Below are positions 1-5,053 of a stretch of DNA of 7,047 bases, piece after piece. The notes beneath the pieces were generated by a model, which was given only the letters and a program-made list of their open reading frames with translations, did no database searches and was not told the origin of the DNA. Numbering within the stretch: position 1 is the first letter of the stretch; each line of letters starts with the position of its first letter. Source of the stretch: Rifleibacterium sp035352635 (GTDB lineage: Bacteria; Muiribacteriota; Ozemobacteria; Ozemobacterales; Ozemobacteraceae); assembly GCA_035352635.1 (NCBI GenBank), contig DAOPYA010000185.1, positions 1 through 7,047 of the forward strand, read 5' to 3'. The position numbers were made by a program, and so were the translations under genes.

Positions 1-1
1 G

Positions 2-307
2 ATACTACATCCTTACTCTTCCAAAATATCAGTTAAAGAAATGGTTGAAGCAATACGGCAGACCGAAAAGATTCTCGGTTCGCCGGTTAAACAGCATAGC
101 GCTGCTGAGACCGAACTGCACCGCATTGCAAGGCGCAGCCTGGTGGCGGCAGTTAAGATCGCCAGAGGCACCACGATAAGTGAAGAATTGATTGCCGTAA
201 AAAGGCCTGGGTTCGGTATTCCGGTCAGGCACATGCAGGTCGTTATCGGCCGCACCGCTAAAATTGATATCGACGAGGATGACATTCTTACATGGGAAAT
301 GATCTGA
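2..307 (+). CDS. neuB: Nonulosonic acid synthase (NeuB/LegI/PseI family), C-terminal end only
   Basis: This is the 3' end of a gene that begins before the window; the frame is open from base 2. The family condenses phosphoenolpyruvate with an N-acetylated hexose to make sialic, legionaminic or pseudaminic acid in the cytoplasm. The TIM-barrel catalytic domain is missing. What remains is the helix leading out of it (KEMVEAIRQTEKILGSP) followed by the SAF/antifreeze-like domain, seen in ARRSLVAAVKIARGTTIS, the RPGFGIP loop and VIGRTAKIDIDEDDILTW. The RPGxGIP loop and DILTW ending look more like the NeuB/LegI branch than PseI, but the tail alone cannot settle the substrate. An internal ATG at 41 is not the real start, because family-like sequence continues upstream of it. 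The stop overlaps the next gene by 16 bases, which suggests translational coupling. The family is a confident call; the sub-type is not. Confidence 0.88.
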   Translation: MLHPYSSKISVKEMVEAIRQTEKILGSPVKQHSAAETELHRIARRSLVAAVKIARGTTISEELIAVKRPGFGIPVRHMQVVIGRTAKIDIDEDDILTWEMI

Positions 308-1107
308 AACTCAGGCGTTGGCGAGCCGAAGACTGCCGTCTGCTGCATGCCTGGCGACTTCACCCGACGATTCGCCGCTGGGCCGGTGACCAGAGCGAAA
401 TCAGCTTCGAAGTCCACCAGAGCTGGTTCAGCCGCTTTATGGCTGACGACTCGCTTTACGGCTTTATGCTCGAAGAATCAGGCGTAGCTGTCGCCCAGAT
501 CAGGTTTGATCCGGCCGAATTACCTGGCTGCTACCGCATTTCTGTTTCTGTGGCGCCAGAAATCACCGGTAACGGCTACGGAAGCCAGATTATCAGGCTC
601 GCCTGTGCTTCTATAGACATGCAAAAGGCTGCCTGTCTCTTCGTGGCTGAAACCATGGTCGATAATTTCCCTTCCCAGAAGGTTTTTCAGCGAAACGGCT
701 TTGTTGAAGCCGGCAGAACCAGTCGTCAGGGGCATGAGATGCTCTGCTGGCTCATGCCATCTGCGGCGGGTTACCGGTCAGACACTCTGGCGCTGCGAAT
801 TATTGGTGCCGACGAGCAGCATGAAAATCTGCGACGCCTGATGTCGGTGACTGGTCTGGCCGACCTCTCAGATGATGCCGGTGTCTGGATCTTCTGCGAC
901 GCAGCCACCAGTGAAACCGAACTGGCCGGCCGGCCGGTTGTGCATCTGAACAATGCCTCAGCCCGCCCACTTCTTGACTTTGCCGGCAACGTGCCTGTGA
1001 GCATTACCCTGCCGGTCGAATTCGCCAATCTGCCGGTGGCCATCGCTCAAATCGCCGCATCATTCAGATTCGCTGTCGTGGCAGGCAATCACCTTTGCCC
1101 TCGATAA
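292..1107 (+). CDS. GNAT-family N-acetyltransferase with unassigned C-terminal region, probable nonulosonic acid pathway
   Basis: A 271-residue protein. Residues about 4-155 form a GNAT acetyltransferase fold: LKLRRWRAED start, WRLHPTIRRW helix, then the acetyl-CoA pyrophosphate loop ISVSVAPEITGNGYGS (about 83-98). The closing motif has N125, S128 and FQRNGF (132-137). This resembles acetyltransferases found beside or fused to PseG/PseH-type proteins, which acylate an amino-sugar nucleotide before the synthase step. That role is inferred from the adjacent synthase and Maf genes. Residues about 160-271 exceed a normal GNAT length and match no domain I recognise; they contain alternating hydrophobic segments (LALRIIGA, VWIFCDA, RPVVHLN) like an alpha/beta fold. 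The ATG at 292 lies inside the upstream synthase gene, with GAGGAT at 275-280 as a rather distant Shine-Dalgarno. GNAT assignment is strong; substrate is not known. Confidence 0.8.
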   Translation: MGNDLKLRRWRAEDCRLLHAWRLHPTIRRWAGDQSEISFEVHQSWFSRFMADDSLYGFMLEESGVAVAQIRFDPAELPGCYRISVSVAPEITGNGYGSQIIRLACASIDMQKAACLFVAETMVDNFPSQKVFQRNGFVEAGRTSRQGHEMLCWLMPSAAGYRSDTLALRIIGADEQHENLRRLMSVTGLADLSDDAGVWIFCDAATSETELAGRPVVHLNNASARPLLDFAGNVPVSITLPVEFANLPVAIAQIAASFRFAVVAGNHLCPR

Positions 1108-1118
1108 TTTAGGGCAGA
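1094..1118 (+). other. Stem-loop across the acetyltransferase stop codon
   Basis: TGCCCT at 1096-1101 pairs with AGGGCA at 1111-1116 across a 9-base loop that contains the TAA stop. Two further pairs, one a G-U wobble, extend the stem to eight. No T-run follows, so it is not a standard intrinsic terminator. It may protect the 3' end of the transcript or be chance. Confidence 0.35.
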
Positions 1119-1119
1119 T

Positions 1120-1133
1120 CAGGTATTTACCTG
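1120..1133. promoter_or_regulatory. Palindrome CAGGTATTTACCTG, candidate operator
   Basis: Two perfect 6-base arms, CAGGTA and TACCTG, are separated by TT. The palindrome lies in the gap before the Maf gene and overlaps the proposed -35 element at 1126-1131. The half-site recurs as CAGGTAA at 1158-1164, between the proposed -10 and the Shine-Dalgarno. Symmetry of this kind at a -35 is typical of a dimeric repressor site, but no regulator gene is in the window and I do not recognise the motif. Confidence 0.4.
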
Positions 1134-1154
1134 CCGCCTGACATGTTATATATT
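1126..1154 (+). promoter_or_regulatory. Candidate sigma-70-type promoter for the Maf gene
   Basis: TTTACC at 1126-1131 (4 of 6 to TTGACA) and TATATT at 1149-1154 (5 of 6 to TATAAT) are separated by 17 bases. This predicts transcription starting near 1161, leaving a leader of about 26 bases before the ATG at 1187. It is not a sigma-28 flagellar promoter by eye. The match is moderate and rests on sequence only. Confidence 0.4.
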
Positions 1155-1186
1155 CTTCAGGTAATAAACAAAAAAGGAACCTGCCA

Positions 1187-3112
1187 ATGAAATCCAATGT
1201 ACTTGCGAGAAACATGAAAGCGCTGCGACGACGTATGCCGGTGCTGGCCAGGGCACTCGAGGTTTTTCCCGCTTCTGGCTGCGAGTATATTGTTGAAGAC
1301 GCCAAAGATGGTTCACCAACCCTCGCCATCAAAAAGGATGACAAGGTTTATCAGGTGCACAGCAAGTATAACCCCGGCAAAGAAGCTGAGCAACAGGTGC
1401 AGAATTCGAAACTGGTCAACCCCAAGTTGCTGCTGATTCTCGGCCTGGGCCTTGGTTACCATGTTAGAGCCTGCCTCGAACAACTTAAAGGCGCTAACCT
1501 TTTTATCGTGCTCATCGAAAGAGATATCGACGCCCTGCGTGCCGCGCTCGAATCAGTCGATATTACCGACCTGATCGAATCTGACAAGATTCGCTGGGTT
1601 ATCGGTGTTCCTGAAAACGAGGGTTTCGCCGTTCTTTCCGATATGATCAAGAGTACCGGCATTGCCATGCAGCTGTTTCTCAAGACTCTGCAAATCTTCG
1701 ATCACCCGGTCATTGACAAGATTCACGGTGGTTACCACAAGCACATGCTCAAATGTTTCCGCGAGGCCGCCCAGGCGATAATCTTCAATTATGGCAACTG
1801 CCCCGAAGATTCGATGATCGGCGTTGAAAATATCATGAAAAACCTGGCCACCATCATCAGAAGCCCAGGCGTCAAAGATCTCTACGGCGCTTTTAAGGGT
1901 CTGCCAGGCATTATTGTCTCGACCGGCCCTTCTCTCGACAAGAACGTCAGGGAACTGAAACGCGCGGTCGGCAATTGCGTCATGGTTTCGGCCGATTCGG
2001 CTTTGCGGGTGCTTCTCAAACACGAAATCGTGCCGCATGCCGCGGTCAGTCTTGAACGCATCATGCACGTTGCCACCATGTTCAAAGAACTGCCCGACGA
2101 CTACAAGCGGCAGATTTGGCTGGCGGCCACCCCGGTAATCCGCAAGGAATCGTATGATGCCTGGCCAGGGCCGACTTTTATGGTCTACCGTGCTTTTGCC
2201 CACTTTGACTGGATCAACATACCCAAGGGAACCTTGCAGGTCGGGCCGTCGTGCTCAAACATGGCGTTTAAAATTCTTGAGGCCCTGGGTTGCGACCCGA
2301 TTATTCTCGTCGGTCAGGACTGCTCTTTCAAGAACGCCGAAAAGACACACGCCGACGAAGCGCCCAGTGTTACCAATCTGAAGCTCAAAGAAAAAGATCT
2401 GATCAAGGTTAAGGGTAATTACGAAGAATTCGTCTATACCAACCAGATTTATGATTTGTTCAGAAAAGGCTTTGTCACTGATCTGGCTTCTTATCGTGGC
2501 ACCTGCATCAACGCCACCGAAGGAGGGGCCTTTATCGAGGGCACCCGCCTGATGACCCTCAGTGAAGCAATCGATCAATACTGCAACAAGCCTGTCGATG
2601 CCATGGCCGTTTTTAAAAAGCGTCTGCATTACCCGACCGAGCACGAAATCAAGCGTGAATGGCGCAGTTTCAGAAAAATCATCATCGAGACACGCCGCGA
2701 AGTCGAAGGGGTAATCGAATACTGCGAAAAGGGCGAACAACTGGTTAAAGATTTCGAAGATCGCCTCGAGAAAGAATCCTACGGTCAGATAGAAGATTTC
2801 CTCGCACGGTTTCCTGATGAAGAACTCGACCGTATTCATGGCGAAATGACCCTTGCACGCACCAAAATCATCACTTTCGGCAAATACTTTGCCCTTTATC
2901 TGATGCATATCGTGCAGATGATCATAGTTAAGTTCGAGATGGATTTTAATGAACTGCCAACCCTCTGCCAGGAGCCAAAACGCTGCAAACTGCAGTCAAT
3001 AAAGCTCATGAAGAGATGGTTCCCCACCATCGGTGATGTCTGTAAACTGTCACTCAAGCTGCTCGTCGATGCTTTCGATGACCTCGAAAAGGAATTCGGC
3101 TCACTGACCTGA
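1187..3112 (+). CDS. Maf-family (DUF115) motility-associated glycosyltransferase
   Basis: A full-length 641-residue protein of the motility-associated factor family. Characterised members transfer pseudaminic or legionaminic acid from the CMP-sugar onto Ser/Thr of flagellin in the cytoplasm before export. A Rossmann-like N-terminal part has LLLILGLGLGYHVRACLEQL (81-100) and an acidic turn LIERD. The central DUF115 (MAF_flag10) domain starts near 239, with PGIIVSTGPSLDKNV (240-254), VSADSALR, the GPSCSNMAFK segment (353-362) and PIILVGQDCSF (371-381). The family signature NATEGGAFIEGT is at 442-453. The C-terminal part (about 480-641) is helical and charged, as in other Mafs. No signal peptide or clear membrane span is seen. 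AAGGAA at 1174-1179 is a good Shine-Dalgarno seven bases before the ATG. The upstream synthase and acetyltransferase support a nonulosonic acid donor. No flagellin gene is present, so the acceptor is inferred. Confidence 0.9.
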   Translation: MKSNVLARNMKALRRRMPVLARALEVFPASGCEYIVEDAKDGSPTLAIKKDDKVYQVHSKYNPGKEAEQQVQNSKLVNPKLLLILGLGLGYHVRACLEQLKGANLFIVLIERDIDALRAALESVDITDLIESDKIRWVIGVPENEGFAVLSDMIKSTGIAMQLFLKTLQIFDHPVIDKIHGGYHKHMLKCFREAAQAIIFNYGNCPEDSMIGVENIMKNLATIIRSPGVKDLYGAFKGLPGIIVSTGPSLDKNVRELKRAVGNCVMVSADSALRVLLKHEIVPHAAVSLERIMHVATMFKELPDDYKRQIWLAATPVIRKESYDAWPGPTFMVYRAFAHFDWINIPKGTLQVGPSCSNMAFKILEALGCDPIILVGQDCSFKNAEKTHADEAPSVTNLKLKEKDLIKVKGNYEEFVYTNQIYDLFRKGFVTDLASYRGTCINATEGGAFIEGTRLMTLSEAIDQYCNKPVDAMAVFKKRLHYPTEHEIKREWRSFRKIIIETRREVEGVIEYCEKGEQLVKDFEDRLEKESYGQIEDFLARFPDEELDRIHGEMTLARTKIITFGKYFALYLMHIVQMIIVKFEMDFNELPTLCQEPKRCKLQSIKLMKRWFPTIGDVCKLSLKLLVDAFDDLEKEFGSLT

Positions 3113-3185
3113 TTAGTTCCGCCCGCTTAAATTGCAACCACCTGACAGGCCGGATAATACTACCCCGAGATCTGCGTTACTTTTA

Positions 3186-3214
3186 TTGGGTTTGCGCCCG
3201 GCTTGTGTTATAAT
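3186..3214 (+). promoter_or_regulatory. Extended -10 promoter motif upstream of the ferredoxin-hut block
   Basis: TGTTATAAT at 3206-3214 is a perfect extended -10 element (TG, one base, TATAAT). TTGGGT at 3186-3191 is a weak -35 at 17-base spacing, which an extended -10 can tolerate. Transcription would start near 3221, directly before the ATG at 3222, implying a leaderless or almost leaderless ferredoxin message. A second, weaker candidate lies upstream: TTGCAA at 3132-3137 and GATAAT at 3153-3158, with a short 15-base spacer; that one would give a leader of about 57 bases. Confidence 0.45.
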
Positions 3215-3221
3215 GCAAGCC
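3200..3221. promoter_or_regulatory. Inverted repeat GGCTTG-N10-CAAGCC around the -10, candidate operator
   Basis: GGCTTG at 3200-3205 and CAAGCC at 3216-3221 are perfect inverted arms that flank the TATAAT and end one base before the ferredoxin ATG. A protein bound here would block RNA polymerase. The CTTG and CAAG cores recall HutC-type operators, but the 10-base gap is longer than the six bases of the known HutC site as I recall it, so that identity is not supported. Confidence 0.35.
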
Positions 3222-3500
3222 ATGAACCGACCAGCACAAGTTAATCGCACTCTTGGCGGGTTTGATTGGGTGCCACGTTTTATTCACACCCTTGACCAGA
3301 AGCTCTGCAGCCAGTGCTGTCTCTGCGTCAGAATCTGCCCGGCTCGCGTTTTTGTGCGTACCGTTAAAGGTACTGTCGAACCGGTCAATGCCAGAAACTG
3401 CCTGGGCTGCACCTCGTGCGAGCGTAGTTGCCCATGCCAGGCCATCAAATGTCTGCCTTCAGAGCAGCATCCGGCACCTGCACAGCCACAGGTGCCATAA
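3222..3500 (+). CDS. Small 2[4Fe-4S] ferredoxin, FdxB (ferredoxin III, nif-specific)-like
   Basis: A 92-residue electron carrier with two full cluster motifs: C29-x2-C32-x2-C35-x3-C39-P and C60-x2-C63-x2-C66-x3-C70-P, the classic 2[4Fe-4S] spacing. Three more cysteines (C33, C72, C77) lie around them. The lead-in LGGFDWVPRFIHTLD (11-25) matches the GGxxWxPxFVxxID pattern I associate with the nif-specific ferredoxin III family, though the acidic insert between the clusters is missing. There is no signal peptide or membrane segment. The frame is open further upstream: ATG at 3213 and TTG at 3132 are alternatives. I chose 3222 because conserved sequence begins soon after it and nothing upstream looks family-like; no good Shine-Dalgarno serves any of them. 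The stop is 19 bases before hutH, so the two are probably co-transcribed. No nif gene is in view, and the redox partner is unknown. Confidence 0.8.
   Translation: MNRPAQVNRTLGGFDWVPRFIHTLDQKLCSQCCLCVRICPARVFVRTVKGTVEPVNARNCLGCTSCERSCPCQAIKCLPSEQHPAPAQPQVP
3473..3496 (+). other. Perfect 8-bp stem-loop before hutH
   Basis: GGCACCTG at 3473-3480 and CAGGTGCC at 3489-3496 are exact reverse complements around an 8-base loop. The stem lies in the last codons of the ferredoxin, ends one base before the TAA and sits nine bases ahead of the hutH Shine-Dalgarno. No T-run follows, so it should not terminate by the usual intrinsic mechanism. It could stabilise processed mRNA, set the ferredoxin-to-hutH ratio, or be a protein site in DNA. 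Confidence 0.45.
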
Positions 3501-3504
3501 TCAG

Positions 3505-3513
3505 GGAAGGAAG
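3505..3513 (+). promoter_or_regulatory. hutH ribosome binding site
   Basis: The purine-rich GGAAGGAAG sits six bases before the ATG at 3520. It fixes the hutH start and argues against the in-frame upstream extension that runs through the ferredoxin gene. Confidence 0.7.
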
Positions 3514-3519
3514 CCAGCT

Positions 3520-5040
3520 ATGATAGAACTTAACGGAAGTAATCTTACCATCGAAAAGGTCTGGCGCGTTGCCAGTGGTGAATCAGTCTGCATTGCCGCC
3601 GATGCCATGCAGCGCGTCAAGGCGTCGCGCGATATCGTTGACCGGCTGATTGCCGACGACAAAGTTGTTTATGGTATTACCACGGGGTTTGGCCATTTGT
3701 GCAATACCCGCATTAATCGCTCTGACCTCGAAAGATTGCAGACTAACCTGATCAGAAGCCATGCTACCGGGGTTGGCGCTCCATTCGCGCGTGATGCAGT
3801 TCGGGCGATGATCGCTATCCGCATCAACTCGCTGCTGCACGGCGTCAGTGGCGTCAGACCATTGCTTATCGAAGCTCTCGCTGCACTTCTGAACCATGAT
3901 GTGATTCCGTGGGTGCCGCAGCAGGGTTCGGTCGGTTGCTCCGGCGATCTGGCACCACTTTCCCATATTATGCTCGTTCTGATGGGCGAGGGTGAAGTGC
4001 TGGGTGGCGAATGCTGCCAGCGCTATCCCGCGTTGCCGGCCCTCGAAAAAGCCGGTTTGCAGCCGATTCAGCTGCACGCCAAAGAAGGTCTGGCTCTGAT
4101 CAACGGCACCGCAGTCATGACCGGGGTGCTGGCTCTGGCGCTCTACCGCTCGCTGCATGTTTCGCGCTCTGCCGATATAATTGCCAGCATGACCGTCGAA
4201 ATGGTAAAAGGCTCTACAAAGCCTTTTGACCCAGATTTTATTGCTCTGCGCCCGTACCCGGGGTTAAAACAGGTGGCGGCCAACGTTCTCGCCTGTGTTG
4301 ATGGCTCTGAGGTTCGCGACAGCCATATCGGCTGCACCAGAGTTCAAGATGCCTACAGCCTGCGCTGTATTCCCCAGGTTCATGGTGCCACCCGCGAAAA
4401 CCTGAACCATCTTGTCGACCAGGTTACCATCGAACTGAACTCTGTAACTGACAACCCGATCATTCTCAGCGAAGACAAAATTATTTCCGGCGGCCATTTT
4501 CACGGCCAGCCCATGGCTTTTGTTGGCGACTTCCTTGGTATTATCATGGCCGAACTCGCCAGCATCAGCGAACGACGCATTGACCGCCTGTTGAACCCAC
4601 TGATCAACGAAACCAAACCATTTTTGTCGGTCGATCCGGGCGTTAATTCAGGCCTGATGATCATTCAATACACGGCGGCTTCGCTGGTCAGCGAGAACAA
4701 GATTCTCGCGCACCCGGCCTCGGTCGATTCGATTCCAACCTCGGCCTACCAGGAAGACCATGTCAGCATGGGCACAATTGCCGCGCGCAAAGCCGCCCAG
4801 ATTCTTGAACACACCGCCCAGGTGCTCGCGATTGAGTGGTTGAGCGCTGCGCAGGCTTATGAATTTGTTAAGCCCCTGCGTCTTGGAAAAGGCACTTCGG
4901 TCGCCTATGAGCTGCTGCGCGAGCATGTGGCCGCGCTTGGCGAAGACCGTATTCTCGCGCCAGACTTGCGCGTGGCTCGTGATCTTCTCTGGGAAAGCCG
5001 CATTGTTGAGCGGGTCAGCAAGGTCGTCAGCATTGTCTGA
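3520..5040 (+). CDS. hutH: Histidine ammonia-lyase
   Basis: A 506-residue cytoplasmic enzyme that removes ammonia from L-histidine to give trans-urocanate, the first step of histidine degradation. Length and motifs match the aromatic amino acid lyase family. Visible are the Tyr loop Y51-GITTGFG, the histidine-selective S80-H81 pair (SHATGVG), GSVGCSGDLAPLSH (136-149) that forms the MIO electrophile, N195 in LINGT, RVQDAYSLR with Q276, Y279 and R282, the ISGGHFHG loop with F327, and QEDHVSM with E412. These align with the P. putida catalytic residues Y53, H83, N195, Y280, R283, F329 and E414. The MIO triad reads Cys140-Ser141-Gly142 instead of the usual Ala-Ser-Gly, and the loop reads GHFHG instead of GNFHG; neither removes the essential serine or phenylalanine. 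S80-H81 and E412 favour histidine over tyrosine or phenylalanine. It follows the ferredoxin by 19 bases and precedes hutI by 13. Confidence 0.96.
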   Translation: MIELNGSNLTIEKVWRVASGESVCIAADAMQRVKASRDIVDRLIADDKVVYGITTGFGHLCNTRINRSDLERLQTNLIRSHATGVGAPFARDAVRAMIAIRINSLLHGVSGVRPLLIEALAALLNHDVIPWVPQQGSVGCSGDLAPLSHIMLVLMGEGEVLGGECCQRYPALPALEKAGLQPIQLHAKEGLALINGTAVMTGVLALALYRSLHVSRSADIIASMTVEMVKGSTKPFDPDFIALRPYPGLKQVAANVLACVDGSEVRDSHIGCTRVQDAYSLRCIPQVHGATRENLNHLVDQVTIELNSVTDNPIILSEDKIISGGHFHGQPMAFVGDFLGIIMAELASISERRIDRLLNPLINETKPFLSVDPGVNSGLMIIQYTAASLVSENKILAHPASVDSIPTSAYQEDHVSMGTIAARKAAQILEHTAQVLAIEWLSAAQAYEFVKPLRLGKGTSVAYELLREHVAALGEDRILAPDLRVARDLLWESRIVERVSKVVSIV

Positions 5041-5043
5041 AAT

Positions 5044-5047
5044 GGAG
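5044..5047 (+). promoter_or_regulatory. hutI ribosome binding site
   Basis: GGAG lies six bases before the ATG at 5054. It excludes the ATG at 5042, which would include the site itself, and the longer in-frame extension back to 4859, which lies inside hutH. Confidence 0.6.
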
Positions 5048-5053
5048 AAAGCC

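Noticed and set aside
1094..1118. Intrinsic terminator after the acetyltransferase
   Set aside because: A stem-loop is present, but no T-run follows it and the loop contains the stop codon.
1553..2203. Long open frame on the - strand inside the Maf gene (216 codons)
   Set aside because: It lies antisense to a well-supported full-length gene, and its translation shows no recognisable motif or ribosome site; it is a coding shadow.
2255..2908. Second long - strand open frame inside the Maf gene (217 codons)
   Set aside because: It is also antisense to the conserved Maf sequence, including the NATEGGAFIEGT signature, and has no family-like features.
3132..3221. TTG start at 3132 for a longer ferredoxin
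   Set aside because: The extra 30 residues are not family-like, no Shine-Dalgarno precedes the TTG, and a strong extended -10 lies within the stretch. Not fully excluded.
3200..3221. HutC operator
   Set aside because: The CTTG and CAAG arms are suggestive, but the spacing differs from the known HutC site and no hutC gene is in the window; kept only as an unnamed inverted repeat.
3473..3496. Intrinsic terminator between ferredoxin and hutH
   Set aside because: The stem is perfect, but it is followed by a purine-rich ribosome site rather than a T-run.
3253..3519. Upstream in-frame extension of hutH by 89 codons
   Set aside because: It overlaps the ferredoxin in another frame, is not HutH-like, and the clear GGAAGGAAG site and ATG at 3520 give the normal family start.
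4859..5053. Upstream in-frame extension of hutI
   Set aside because: It lies inside the conserved end of hutH; the ATG at 5054 with GGAG six bases before it gives a normal-length protein.
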